Part shown: piece by piece, positions 25,106-36,595 of the stretch
How positions within the stretch are numbered: position 1 is the stretch's first letter
Layout of the letters: every line of letters starts with the position of its first letter
From: Kitagawia praeruptora
Lineage: Eukaryota > Streptophyta > Magnoliopsida > Apiales > Apiaceae
DNA: 64,000 bases
Direction of reading: 5' to 3'
Assembly (NCBI GenBank): GCA_037693485.1
Contig: CM075350.1
Coordinates: 68,118,001-68,182,000, forward strand
Position numbers and translations under genes: made by a program
Notes under the pieces: model-generated
The model's database searches: none
What the model saw: the letters and a program-made list of their open reading frames with translations, nothing else
Told to the model about the DNA's origin: nothing

Positions 25106-25210
25106 GGGGGAGAGATAGAGGGGGAGGGGGAGAGAGAGTGGGAGAGAGAGGGGGGAGGGAGAGAGAGGAGAGAAGGAGAGAAGGAGAGAAGGAGAGAGAG
25201 ACAGAGAGAC

Positions 25211-25256
<46 letters not shown>

Positions 25257-25415
25257 AGAGGGAGAGGGAGGGAGGGAGGGAGGGAGGGAGGGAGGGAGAG
25301 AGAGAGAGAGAGGAAGAGAGAGAGAGACCTTGTTCATCTCCCACTTTGGAGGGTTGTGAACTTGATCATTATAGAAAGCTTTTATCGATTCCACTGATAC
25401 CATACTCTCTGCCAT
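23527..25415 (-). CDS. TOM5: Mitochondrial import receptor subunit TOM5 (two exons, 54 aa)
   Basis: TOM5 is a small tail-anchored subunit of the outer-membrane TOM translocase and helps pass preproteins to the TOM40 channel. Exon 1 is 25415-25329 (29 codons: MAESMVSVESIKAF... to EMNK). Exon 2 is 23604-23527 (KLLRAIGLFAGSIIF, MRSFGDLMAI, stop). The phase-0 intron (23605-25328, 1724 bp) has GT and AG ends. Residues 1-29 form the soluble part, with the family-typical KW near the membrane. Residues 31-46 are the hydrophobic anchor. Length and the RxxG-LFAGS / GDLMAI pattern fit plant TOM5. An upstream in-frame ATG at 25433 would add six residues; 25415 fits the family better. The 5' splice site opens directly into a 377-bp CT-rich tract, which is odd. 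Confidence 0.86.
24951..25327. repeat. Long (GA)n-rich purine tract, (CT)n on the coding strand of the TOM5 intron
   Basis: About 377 bases of almost pure purine on +, made of GA, GGGA and GGGGGAGA blocks. It starts one base after the TOM5 exon 1 donor. Overlapping ORFs of 150-200 residues on both strands here are artefacts of the repeat. Confidence 0.95.
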
Positions 25416-25875
25416 TGCAATTTCCAATTCCAAGCGAGGATAGAAATAGCTAGGGTTCTTGATTCAGATTTCAGGGGATTTGTGACTTGTGAGTATCTGT
25501 ATATGCACGTACGTATCTGTGTGTTTATACTGGGCTGATTGTAGTAAGTGTTGGCTTCTAATGGGCTCACTACGGGTTCAACCAAGTCCATGTACGATTA
25601 ATTCAATCGATAACATTAAATGGTAAAATTATTTGGTTGGTAAAAATGAAGTGTGGATGTAATGGAATAAAATCATCAATCAATCAATCATCAATCAATA
25701 TTAATATCATCAAAAAAAAATTTTTGCCACATCATCAAAATATTTATTAAGTGCTTTTATTAAGATTTTATTAATAAAATATCTTAATAATATTTTTCTC
25801 TATTTCAAAGCACTTGAAAAACTTGACACAAAAGGTTTGAACGTTTACATTTCATCTTTATTTATTTATTGTTAA
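25416..25875. other. Upstream flank of TOM5
   Basis: Presumed 5' UTR and promoter of TOM5 on the minus strand, with a short TCAATCAA microrepeat at about 25674-25698. Nothing else recognised. Confidence 0.45.
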
Positions 25876-26365
25876 CTAGTTTTATACTCGTGCAATGCAC
25901 GGGGTAGTTTATAAATATTATTAATAAATTTTACGTTAAATTTTGTTTTTTCTAATTTTTTTGAGATATTTATAAAACAATATTTACAAATTTCATTAAA
26001 CTGATGATAGTTATTTTATTAACATAACTTTTAATATTTTAATTTTTGTTGTACTTTTTTACTTGAAAATTCTTATTTTTCTAATTTTAAAATTATTAAA
26101 CTTATAATTTTTTATATTGTGTTTACTCGTAACTTTATCATACTCTATAGAATTATTATTTGATTTTCTTCTGAAAAATTCTAAAATAATGTCTATAAAT
26201 CCTTTTCACAATTTTTGAAATAAGGTGTACAATTTAATTATACTTTTAATTTCTATCTAATAATATTTAAAATTTTAAGTATTAATAATATTTTTGAAAT
26301 GACATATATGCCCTTGACGACCAAAACATACCATGTAAACCTCCTTACGCCAATTATATATAGGA
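25876..26365 (-). mobile_element. Helitron-like element with 3' end at 25876
   Basis: On the minus strand the end reads CCCCGTGCATTGCACGAG, tail, CTAG, followed by T. A possible 5' end TCCTATATATAATTGG lies at 26365. An 8-bp repeat ATTGTTAA near both sides leaves the right edge uncertain. AT-rich and non-coding. Confidence 0.5.
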
Positions 26366-26369
26366 TGTA

Positions 26370-26560
26370 ATTGTTAATTTGTCATTATTATTTTCTCATT
26401 GTTCTTGATCCTAATATTCCAACGTCTTCTTTTAATTAATTCAATCAAATCTATTTGTTTAAATATATGTATTTATTATAACGGGTGTCGGTCTAAGAAA
26501 ATGTGACACAAAATTGACGTAAAAAATAAGTATATAGTTTATTTTATTGTATATATATAC
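26370..26560 (+). repeat. Dispersed repeat, copy 1
   Basis: About 190 bp shared with 32860-33040, including CAACGTCTTCTTTTAATTAA and AAATTGACGTAAAAAATAAG. A third partial copy lies at about 33168-33260. Confidence 0.75.
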
Positions 26561-26918
26561 ATTAAATTTTTTAGGAATATTTATCTATTTTTCTAGAGCT
26601 CCTCTATTTTCAATAATTGAAATAAAAACTTTCTTCTTTAGGCCCTATTTTTTAGAAAATAAATCAAAGCTTCCTTTTTTAACATAAACATTAACATCTT
26701 CGAAATAGAAAAAGTTTTCGAATTTGTAGCAAAGAAGAAGTAAAATAGGGTGAAGGTCCTTTTTGTCCACCAGAAAAGATATGTTGCCCAAATTACCTTT
26801 TAGCGGTAACTGTGGCCCTAAATGACCACCATAAGCGCATGTATTTCATGCGTGTAGGCACTTTCCTTTGCTTTTTTAATTTCCTCAGTTGCATAATACT
26901 AAAATTACCTAATAAATA
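26561..26918. other. AT-rich intergenic stretch
   Basis: No gene or clear element. From about 26740 a distinct, less AT-rich segment begins that contains the mariner-like MITE and continues to about 27665. Confidence 0.4.
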
Positions 26919-27151
26919 CTCCCTCAGTCCCAAAATGTAAGACCCTCTGACTTTTTCACGTATTTCAATGTGCTCGGACCGGGTACTTGTGAATTATATT
27001 TTTTAAATTTTTTTCGATTTGTATAAAAATATAGAATCTATATTTTTATACAAAACAAAAAAAATTAAAAATAATATCTATAAGTACCCCGTTCAAGTAC
27101 ATTGAAATGCGTGCAAAAAGAAGAGTGTCATACAAAATGGGACGGAGGGAG
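26919..27151. mobile_element. mariner/Stowaway-like MITE (233 bp)
   Basis: Terminal inverted repeats CTCCCTCAGTCCCAAAATGT and, at the other end, ATGGGACGGAGGGAG, with TA on both sides (26917-26918, 27152-27153). A perfect internal palindrome near 27018-27050 makes it a foldback. No coding capacity. Confidence 0.88.
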
Positions 27152-27844
27152 TAATAAGCAATAAAAATGATATTTGCATGCATATGTTGGATATGTGAAC
27201 ACAGTACCAGCATACATGCTAAAGAAACCCGTCTTCACATCTTCAACAAGCCACCCTACCTATACGCATTCAGCAGTTACGTAGGTAACCTACACGCATC
27301 CAGGAAGAGCGTGGACAACCCATCTCCTATTCAGAGTGACATGAACACGCATGTGAAGAAAACGTAGCCAAGGTACATGCATTTGCCAAAAACGTGTGAC
27401 TGATGACATGAGTATCTTGCTAGCAAAGTACACGCATTCGTGAGAGGCGTTGGAGCATTACACACATATGGGGAACTTATGCATACTTAGGTGAAGCATA
27501 ATCCATGCACAAGCATGTGTATTCATCCCACCTACGCCCATGCCTCATGCTAAAAAGCACACAAGGGTAACATGGAGCTTTGTTTGATTTAGAACACGCA
27601 TGTATGTCAAGCGAGGTTGGTGGGTAAACATGACCACAATCCCGGAAAAATAGTATATAGGGCCTCTAATTATAGATAATGGGTATTTAGGGCAATTTCT
27701 CAGTAAAATATATATTCAAAATAGAAAGGAAATTTTGTATTTCAGAACATCCTTTTTTTAACATTAACATCTTCAAAATAAAAAAAAATTGAATTTGTAC
27801 GGAAGAAAATTCAAATTTACATATTCGAAATAGAAAAGAAATTT

Positions 27845-27883
<39 letters not shown>

Positions 27884-28140
27884 TATCGGTTCTAATGATC
27901 AAATTTATCACCAAGTTTGTAACACATTTTCTTGCTTCTGTTTGCTTTTGTCTTCGATTATTTTTTTTAGTTTTTTTATTCACTCTTATTTTATTTAATT
28001 TTCAATGTACATGACTACGTGTGTGCTCCATTGATTTTTTGAGATTCTTAGGTTGTTTTTTTTGTTGGTTTTTAAGGTTTAAATTTACCGATTTAAAATT
28101 TTTTTCCTTCGTTTTATTTTTAAATTTATGATTTTATATG
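27152..28140. other. Intergenic region with CGCATG-rich patch and AT microsatellite
   Basis: 27160-27620 has more than a dozen CGCAT, GCATG or CATGC motifs at irregular spacing. An (AT)n run lies at 27849-27879. The 66-codon ORF at 27167 has no recognisable protein and is not called as a gene. Confidence 0.45.
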
Positions 28141-28306
28141 ATTTTTGTAATAACCCTGAATTTTATTAATAATTTCAATGTCGAGCCTCTCCGAATAAAA
28201 ATTTGGTAAATTCGATTTTTTTATTAATTTTAGGATTGTGTACAAATATTTCTTTATTTTAAGACACTGCGATATCTCACCAATTATTATTGCGATGATT
28301 ATAGTA

Positions 28307-28307
28307 A

Positions 28308-28380
<73 letters not shown>
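28307..28380. repeat. (TTA)n microsatellite
   Basis: About 24 uninterrupted TTA/ATT units. The poly-Tyr ORF over it is an artefact. Confidence 0.97.
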
Positions 28381-28385
<5 letters not shown>

Positions 28386-29644
28386 TTACAACAACTATTA
28401 CAATTAGGATTTTAGGAATTATTAGCAAATATTATAAGGAATAAAAAAAAATCTCATACTTAGGAAATGATTTAGTGGGTAAGGTTTTATTAAAATTTGG
28501 GATTTAGAGAGCAAACCCAAGCTTAATGGGTTAATTGTTGGAGCCCAGGTATGTTGTGATAGCCCATTAAAAGTCCACTAAGTATTAAATATATGTATAA
28601 GATTTTGAGTAGTAAAAAGGAAGCTATCCCCTCTTTGTTATCTCTCGGCAAAAATTAACAAGACACACACACATCCATTTTCCTCCATTAAACAAAATCT
28701 TGCAAAGCTCTCAATCACATGGATTCTATCCCATTCTTACATGCAATTAGAGAATTGGATAGCCCTTAATTAGCTCTACATATTGATATATATATTTAAG
28801 GAGTTTCGAGAGTTGGATTTTCAAACCAAATTCTAAAAGTTTGATTTTCAAAGAGGGTATGAGTTTTATGTGTTTAAAAACTTTTTTTTTTGTGTTCTAC
28901 GTGAATTGATTGTGTTATTGTAATTGTGTTGTAAAGGTCTGGATTCACCTTCGAAGAGGTATCTGCTATTGCTGTAGAGAATACTACAAAAAAAAAAGAA
29001 TAAGCCCATCTTATGACACTTATGGAAAGACCAACGTGCCCTGTATGCTGCTGAATATGGAACACTCCCCATTTAGGAGGAAGGGCGGTGAACAGCTGCC
29101 CAAAAGAAAAATCGCCTGGAAGTCGGTCACAACTTGTTGAATGACAGACAGGAGTTCATAGTGGGGGATGGATTAAAAAAGGTTTAGGGATTTTATTGAT
29201 TAAATTAGGGGATAATAATTACTAGTGTAGTATTGAATTGTTTAGCTTAATTGATATGATTTGGGTGTTGTAAGTAATTGGGGTTTGTGTGTTGATGGGA
29301 ATCAGGTACTGCATGTCGGAGAAGGAAGAGGGGAAGGGGAGTCACCACCGTGGCGGCGATGATGGCCGACGGTGGTGGGTGAGCAGCAGGAGACGGAAAG
29401 AGGGAGAGATAAGGCGGAGAGAGAGAGAGAGATATGACGACGAGAGGAGGGGAGAAGGAGAGAAGTGAGATCGAGAGATTGAGAGAGGGTGGAGAGAGAG
29501 ACAGAGAGTGTGAGAGAGATAAAGAAGAGAGCAAAGAGATCGGGAAGGGAGAGAGACAACAACGGAGAAGGATGGGGCGGTGGTCACCGCCGGCGTCGCC
29601 GTGGCGTCCAGCCGGTGGCTGCCGGTTGTTCCTTAATTGATTAA

Positions 29645-30127
29645 GGCCTTGCTCCCGAGTATTTTTAAGGAAGGAAAGCAAGTGAAAAGGAAGTAAAGTA
29701 ACATAATTTACCTCTGTGTTTGTGCTCCCGAGTTTTTTTTAGGAGCGAAAGCGAGTGAAAGGTAAAGCAAGTTTTGTAAACTTTCATCCCAAAATTGGGA
29801 TGAAAGTGAAAGCAAGTGAAAGTAACTTAATTAAAAACATTTGATATTACATATATACCCTTATCATTTAAAAACATTTGATATTACATATATACCCTTA
29901 TCATTTAAATGAGACATTTTATATCTAAGGATAGAATTGTAATTTGACAATCATTTACATGCTTTCCTTCCTACTCGGGAGCACGTGAATGAAAGTAGTT
30001 TCACTCATTTTTTATTTATGCTCCATCTAACTCGGGAGCAAGTTGATGAAATATATTTCACTTGCATTACTTTACTTTCACTTACATTACCTTGCTTTTC
30101 CTCCCTAAAAAACTCGGGAGCAAGGCG
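29645..30127. mobile_element. Tourist/PIF-Harbinger-like MITE (483 bp)
   Basis: The ends are GGCCTTGCTCCCGAGT and ACTCGGGAGCAAGGC, with TAA on both sides (29642-29644, 30128-30130). Inside are further copies of the end motif at about 29724, 29974 and 30041, and a direct tandem duplication of about 40 bp with CATTTGATATTACATATATA (about 29839-29908). No protein. Confidence 0.75.
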
Positions 30128-32859
30128 TAAAGTGAGGGCTTAACAAATTGGAGTATATTGATTTAAATGAGAATTTTGTAAATTATAGCAATAAAATAAG
30201 ATAAGTCTTTAAATGTAATAATAAAAACATTAGAATTATTAAAAGCGGGATGAAAATAGTTTCTTGCATGATTTGATTTTTAGAATAAAATGGGAGAAAA
30301 GAGATCGGTTAATATTTTGGTTGTTATTGGATTTGATTGAAATGTTAGGAATATTAAAATGAGAATAAAATGGAGTTTTAATTATAAAAAAATAAGATAG
30401 GATTATTAAATTGATTTAAAAGAAAAAAAGCAACTTGTATTATTTGGTTGAATATTAAAATGAAAGAGAAATTAGAAGTTAGTGAGATTAATAAAATTAG
30501 GATTACTTTTAATAGAATTACATTCTTGGTTAAAAGTGGGAATAATGATTATGAATTTAAATTGAATAAAAATGGATTCTTGGATTATTTTATTTTGAGA
30601 ATAAAACAAAGATTAATATCATTGTTTCTCTAAAAATGGATTTTATTAAATTAGAGAGTTTTAGATAAATTATAGAGACTTGATACGAGATAATTTAATT
30701 TAGAAGTATGTGTTGATTAATTAATGGTTAGCAATTATTTAGAAATAATTAGAGACCTTTTTAGTGAGAAAATTCTCTTAAGAATAATAGAGCGAGATTT
30801 CCACGTATAACTTTATTTCAATTAATTTGATTTCATAAGACACGATTTATTAAAATGTATTAGGGAAACGAGTAGAGCCTCCACTCTAAGAAATATAATA
30901 TTTTGTGAATAATGAGTTAATGAGATTTTAAGGAGACGGAAATATTTCAACTTATATTCTTCGAAATTTCTTGATTATCAAGGACATGATTACCGAGTTA
31001 TTTTGGCATTACGTGATTAATTTCTACCCGAGTACTAAAATCATTTTGATTATTTATTATAGAGATTCTTTATGAGAATTGAGATTTTCGCTCGCGGGTA
31101 ACGCTTTTTATTTATTCGGTACTTTTAGCGTTGAGATAGAGCCAAGTTCATTCCTACCCTAACTCTCGGAAATTTTGTATTTCTGTTCGTATTATTTCAT
31201 TCCTTATTTATTTTCGAGCTATCAATTATGAGATTTATTTGTTGCTCTTTAATGATACGATAATTTCTTTTGAGCACTATTTTCTAGCTAAATATTACGT
31301 TACCGTTAAGATTAGTTTACTTGCGAATTTTATTCCCTATAAGCGTAGAAACAATTTTGTTGCTATCGGGTCGATCTCATTAATTCGAGATGATTATTTA
31401 TTTTGATTCAGTGGAACTAGTCTCATTCGTTCGAGATAGTTAAATTCATTCTTTTCAGTCGAATTTATTGTACAAATTCGACAATAGTTATTGATTATCT
31501 TTCAGCTGATTCATCTTTCGAATCAATAGATAAGGAGTTATAAAAATTAGTATCTTTAGAGTTTTACTCGTTGATCAAGTGAAAAACATTCTATTTAATG
31601 TTCATCAATTGTGAGTATTATAAATATTCGATTGGTACTATTTGCTCAGTACGACTCAAAATATTTCGTTTTTAGACTATTCTCATTATTTCGAGATAGT
31701 TGCCTTTCTTGGCAGAGGTTGGCATTTTGTTCGTGTCAACCAATAAAACATGTTTATTGAGAGTTACATCAATCCATTGTTCGGATTGGTGGCATATTGA
31801 GTAAAACTGGCAGTCCGCCAGATCAATCAAGTATTTCCCTGTGAAGTTTATTACAAAATATCAGTTCATTAAATGTTTGGGAATTCTGTATTCTACTGGT
31901 CAATTTTGGGAAAGAGGTCCATTATGGAGAAAGAGAGACTCGTGTACCTTTATATGGACACGAGAATATTTTAGGCACAATGATGCCAGGGTTGATATAA
32001 TAACCCATTATGATGCTAGCATTCATACCTATATATTATATTTTGTTGATATCGTATTGTAGCCGTGATCGGGCGAAGTGCGATGTCATAGGAGGACGGT
32101 ATTCTCGATCGGATAGTTGATCGCCCCGCCAAGATACCGAGGATGGAAGACCAGTTATTCATTTCTCATGAGTCATCAGAGTTACACCAAATGAGTCTTT
32201 CGTGTATGCTATTTTCGAGACGAGTCTTGAGTCAAATGTCAGATTACTGATATCCGATTGTTCATTAAAATTTCGAGTATTTCTTTCGGTAAATCTTATT
32301 ATATTTATATACCGAGCAAGGAGAGAAATTACTGAGCACCATCGTTGCTCATTCTTGCTTTACAACATTTGTTCAGCTGTCAAGAAGGAAATAGGTGAGC
32401 CGTCCAGTCAGAGGCACAAGGGGAAAGAGAAAGCTCCGGGCTATGGTGACAAGGACTAGAATGACCAGCTAGACCTTGTTATCTTTTCTACTTTATAGAC
32501 ATGTGTAAGATATTATTCAGAGATGTAATAAATCGCATTGTAATAATGTGCGAGACCGATCTTGGATCTGCGGAGTGGGACACTTATGCTTTGTTGTAAT
32601 AAATATTTTGTTTTATTATTGAGCTAACGTGTGTTGCAGGATATCGAGACAATGTGACGACCTGGGTCCCCGGTCAGGGCGAATTTGGGGGCGTCACAAT
32701 TTTATTTATAATTATGGATTATTAGTAACTTTGGATTTTGTAGTTTGTATTTTTTTTGTTAGTGATCTCGGTACAAAGACACCTATCGTGTGTACAAGAA
32801 TTAGGAGATCTTTCTTGGCACAAAGGTTTCAACTTTTACCATTCCCTATTTATTTATTT

Positions 32860-33260
32860 ATTGTTAATTTATCATTATTATCTTCTAATTGTTCTTGATC
32901 AACGTCTTCTTTTAATTAATTGAATCAAATCTTCTTTTAAATCTATATTTATTTATTACAACAGGTGCCGGCCTAAGAAAACGTGACACAAAATTGACGT
33001 AAAAAATAAGTATATGGTTATTTTGTTGTATACATATACATAAAAATTTGTACAATATTGTATTTACTAATTTATTTATAGATATTTTCTCTTTGATTTC
33101 TTTTTGAAAGAGTTTATATTTTTTAAAAAAATTAAAAAATATTACAAGACCACCGAGAAACGTGTATGATATGTATTTATTACAATGGGTGTCGGTCTGA
33201 AAAAATGTGATACAAAATCAACATAAAAAATAATATGTAGTTTAATTAGTTGTCTATGTA
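32860..33260 (+). repeat. Dispersed repeat, copies 2 and 3
   Basis: 32860-33040 matches 26370-26560. A shorter copy (33168-33260) repeats the part with ACAATGGGTGTCGGTCTG. Together with the Helitron 3' end at 33396, this may be the body of one Helitron. Confidence 0.6.
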
Positions 33261-33363
33261 TTCTAAAATTTGTACAATATTGTTTTATTAATTTATTTAT
33301 AAATATCTTCTTTTCAATTTCTTTCTTAAATTTATATTTGAATTTTTTTTAAAAAAAATATTA

Positions 33364-33396
33364 CAAGGCCGCCGCGAAGCGGGCTTAATCAACTAG
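33364..33396 (+). mobile_element. Helitron 3' terminus
   Basis: GGCCGCCGCGAAGCGGGCTT folds into a terminal hairpin, followed by AATCAACTAG and T. It is almost the same as the end at 55417-55445. No clear matching 5' end was found. Confidence 0.65.
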
Positions 33397-34339
33397 TATT
33401 TATATATAAGATTTTACACTTTCAATTTAATATTTGTATTATATATTGAATTCTTAAAATTTGATTTTGACGATTTTACAGCCTACATGAAATTAACAAA
33501 ATAATCTTTAATGTAGTGATAGTTTAAAAATTACTTTCCAATTAAAACTGTGTAGGAAAAAAAAAAGAAATTGACGATTTTTTACGTTGAAAATTTTATT
33601 CGATTTATGAAATCTACTTATATTTCGTTTTGAATATCAAAATACCCTTTTTATTATTTGGAGATAGTTATACTATCAACAAAATACAGTTTTAATAATA
33701 AGTGTAAGAGTCATTTTGTCCAAAATTTTGGTAGCCAGTAATCTAGTATTTAATACGACAAAATAAATAAGAACCGTGGAAGACGAAAAAGTGAATGTCA
33801 ATGATTTAAATCATATCTAATTTAGTTTTCTACATTGAATATGATTATCAATGTATGCCTTTTACATTGAATAGGATTAATGTAAAAATTCGTAATTACA
33901 TTCTCTATTGAGATTTTGAGTTTTTCTATTTCGATAATAATTGTTAAATCATCCCTAAATTAAAAATAATTTTATAACCTTCATGTGAGCTGTAAGATCA
34001 TCCAAATCTGATTTTTAGATTTTGAGATATAGCTCAAATAGTAAATATAAACTTTTTTGAATTAATAAAAAAATAAATGTAATTCAATTTTATCATTTTT
34101 TAAATTTATCCTTTTCATAGTATAATTTTCCTTTCAAAATTCAATTCTAATACAATTTTTTTTAACAATATCCTTTTTAGATTATAATTTTAGTAATAAA
34201 GTATGGAATCACGAGCATTCAGATCGAGTTAATCGGAGGGCTGAAAAGAGAAAGGGTCGTGAACGGCTCCCTATATATATATAATAATATACATACGATA
34301 ATCAACACGCACCGCATAAAAAAGGGGGAAGAGAAGGAG
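33397..34339. other. Upstream region of the nucleoredoxin-like gene
   Basis: AT-rich. A TATA-rich stretch (CTATATATATATAATAATAT, about 34271-34290) lies 50-70 bases before the ATG and may be the core promoter. No other feature seen. Confidence 0.45.
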
Positions 34340-36028
34340 ATGGCGATGTCGAAGGCAGTTACAGAAGGAGCTGGATCTTTGAGAGGAGGAATTAGAGTTC
34401 CATATGGAGAGGGATCTACATCATTCTCTTTGAAGAAACTTGAAAAAGGAGATAAAGTTAATATATCATGGATGCTCTCCAATTCCGTTCTCATCAGAAA
34501 CGATGGTCAACTGGTAAACTCTGACCACCTGAAAGACAAGGTTATTGTGTTATTTTTTGTCCCACTGTCTCCATGGTGTGATCGTCTCAAGCAAGACTTA
34601 GACTCCTTGGTGGATATATACAATGATTTACATTCTTCATGTCCTTTCGAGGTTGTTTTCATCGGATTCAAGATTCCTAAAGGCACCCCTTGTATGAAAG
34701 ACTTCACAAAATCTTCTGAGGAGTATTTTCAAGACATGTTTTCCTTAATGCCCTGGACTGCCTTGCCATACTCCTCCTCTACCTGTTCCTCCAAATTTTG
34801 GCAAGAAAGCTTAAGATATCCACCCCCGTTTCTTTCCTGTGCCTCTTCTACATTCTCTTTGGTCATTGATTCTTCTGGCATGGTTTTGCAAACTAGCTCT
34901 GGCAATATTTTTCTTCTCTTTGGAGCCGAGGCCTATCCTTTCAGCGACAAAATGGTAAGTTACATTGAGGATCAAGACGAGAGTGCACTAGACTCTCCCT
35001 CCATTACGAATCTCCTGACCTCTCCTGGACATGGCCACGTCATCACCAATGACAATAAGGAGGTTCCTGTCAAAGATCTTGAAGATAAGGTCGTAGTCTT
35101 GTATTTTTATGAAGACTGTGAATATCAATTCGATGGCATTACAAAGATGCTTAAGGATGTTTATTGTAATTTGACGCCGAAAAAGAAGGATAAGTTTGAA
35201 GTTGTTCTTGTTTATATCCACAACTCCATTGATACTCGTGGATGGGCAAGTGAAGAATCATTCTGGAATGCTTTCCACGGAATGCCTTGGCTGGCACTCC
35301 CCTTTAAACACCCCAGGGTTAAGAATTTGAAGCGGATTTTCGAGTATTTTGGTGTAGATGGATCAGATGCGGATCCTAGGCTTGTCATTATTGGGCCTCA
35401 GGGAAACTTTGTTGAACCCAATGGAGTTGACATCTTCACGAATTTCCCTGCTGCACCCTATCCATTCACCCGCAAAGAAGCTCTTAAGTCGGTCACTGAA
35501 TATACAAAGACTTTGAAGCTGGATATGTTCTTGGGTCCAAACACTTCTTGCATACAAAAAGATGGGTCCAAAGTTAAGCTGTCACAACTCGCGGGGAAGA
35601 AAATAATGCTAATTTTTGAAGGTGCTTCGGGCAGGGAACTTCCCAAGTTTTGGGATAACCTAGCTGAAAGATATCATAGTATGAAGAAATCGGGTGATCC
35701 GTTTGAAGTGATCTACGTCCCATATATACCCCACAAGTGTTTTTCATTTTGCAAGCATGATTCAACTCTGCCATGGTTGACGGCTCCTCCTTTTCGTTGG
35801 AACTCAAAGAAAAGGTACTTGGTAAGGCATGTTTTTAGAGGTGAAACAGGGCTTCTTGCTTTTGATGGAGATGCAAGGGTTGTTAGGAGAACAAAAAATC
35901 CTCATATTCAAGAGGGTAATGTGCATTTTCTCTTCTATGATGGTGGTCTAGAAGCGGAGGCCCTGATGGATCTAAAAAAATCTTTTCAATGGTATGATTT
36001 TCGTGCGGAGTTGGTTCGAGGATTGTGA
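34340..36028 (+). CDS. Nucleoredoxin-like protein with degenerate active sites (562 aa, one exon)
   Basis: Plant nucleoredoxins have tandem thioredoxin-like domains and act as disulfide reductases of the cytosol and nucleus. Three such domains are visible. The first has a KVIVLFF strand followed by PWCDRL (W79-C80). The second has VVVLYF, then EDCEYQ (C260). The third has IMLIFEG, then ASGREL (about 429). Each ends in a cis-Pro type motif (MPWTALP, MPWLALP, LPWLTAP). In active members the strand is followed by a WCxPC pair. Here the second cysteine is lost in domain 1, the pair is missing in domain 2, and no cysteine remains in domain 3. A normal nucleoredoxin also often ends with a cysteine-rich DC1-like tail, which is absent. 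The start at 34340 (MAMSKA) sits just after a purine-rich leader; an upstream in-frame ATG at 34259 lies in the likely TATA region. Probably a regulatory or binding paralogue; redox activity is doubtful. Confidence 0.87.
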   Translation: MAMSKAVTEGAGSLRGGIRVPYGEGSTSFSLKKLEKGDKVNISWMLSNSVLIRNDGQLVNSDHLKDKVIVLFFVPLSPWCDRLKQDLDSLVDIYNDLHSSCPFEVVFIGFKIPKGTPCMKDFTKSSEEYFQDMFSLMPWTALPYSSSTCSSKFWQESLRYPPPFLSCASSTFSLVIDSSGMVLQTSSGNIFLLFGAEAYPFSDKMVSYIEDQDESALDSPSITNLLTSPGHGHVITNDNKEVPVKDLEDKVVVLYFYEDCEYQFDGITKMLKDVYCNLTPKKKDKFEVVLVYIHNSIDTRGWASEESFWNAFHGMPWLALPFKHPRVKNLKRIFEYFGVDGSDADPRLVIIGPQGNFVEPNGVDIFTNFPAAPYPFTRKEALKSVTEYTKTLKLDMFLGPNTSCIQKDGSKVKLSQLAGKKIMLIFEGASGRELPKFWDNLAERYHSMKKSGDPFEVIYVPYIPHKCFSFCKHDSTLPWLTAPPFRWNSKKRYLVRHVFRGETGLLAFDGDARVVRRTKNPHIQEGNVHFLFYDGGLEAEALMDLKKSFQWYDFRAELVRGL

Positions 36029-36418
36029 TCTTGGTGAAATATATCCTTTCCTTTCATATTGTATTAGTTGAGTGTTATGTTCTGGTTTGGGAATGTCTTT
36101 AAATATCCATCTGTTTTGTTATCTTATGTTTGAGACATAAAGACATGTGTTGGTTATTTTGGAATCTGGGTATTAGATTACCAGTGTTATAATCAATTCT
36201 TTTTTTTTTTTAGTGTTATAATCAATTCTTACTTGATACTATCTACTTGCAAACTTTTTGAAATTATAATAATTTTATAATGCCGATGCCAACATTTCAT
36301 TTGAAATGCTGGATTTGAGTCAAATAGCCTGTTTGAATAGATAAAGAATTTGGATTTGTATTTGGCCCAAATCCCAGCTATTTAAAATCAAAGCCCATAT
36401 ATGAGAATTTGAAATAAG
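36029..36418. other. 3' flank of the nucleoredoxin-like gene
   Basis: Likely 3' UTR and short intergenic DNA. It ends with the 8-bp hAT target copy GAAATAAG (36411-36418). Confidence 0.55.
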
Positions 36419-36595
36419 CAAGGTTGTAAAAATCGGAAATCGGACCAACTCGGTTTTGGTTCAGAGAAATGAGTAATCGGAAACTCGGCGAGTACTCGGA
36501 ATGAGTACTCGGACTACTAATCGGATATTGTTTTTTAACTTTTTTTTCCTCATAATTTATATGTATTTATTCTAATTTTAGTGTACATGTGTTAA

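Larger units (their letters stand above)
28141..32698 (+). repeat. Unclassified long repeat candidate
   Basis: The block opens near TGTAATAACCCTGAATTT and closes with GTGACGACCTGGGTCC and GGGGGCGTCACA, end types I associate from memory with large non-coding plant retroelement derivatives. It contains a TTA microsatellite, a GA/CT-rich stretch (29400-29570) and a Tourist-like MITE. Around 31350-31700 there are several TTCGAGAT motifs. No gag, pol or transposase is visible. Short ORFs at 29247-29681 (minus, Ser/Pro/Leu-rich) and 32202-32459 are not convincing genes. The borders and even its unity are uncertain. Confidence 0.3.

Noticed and set aside
24745..25453. Overlapping ORFs of 150-200 residues on both strands (Arg/Glu-Gly or Ser/Leu/Pro-rich)
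   Set aside because: They are translations of the GA/CT repeat in the TOM5 intron; only the first 29 codons of the minus-strand frame are real coding sequence.
29247..29681. Minus-strand 144-aa Ser/Pro/Leu-rich ORF
   Set aside because: Low-complexity translation of a GA/CT-rich stretch inside repeat DNA, with overlapping ORFs in other frames.
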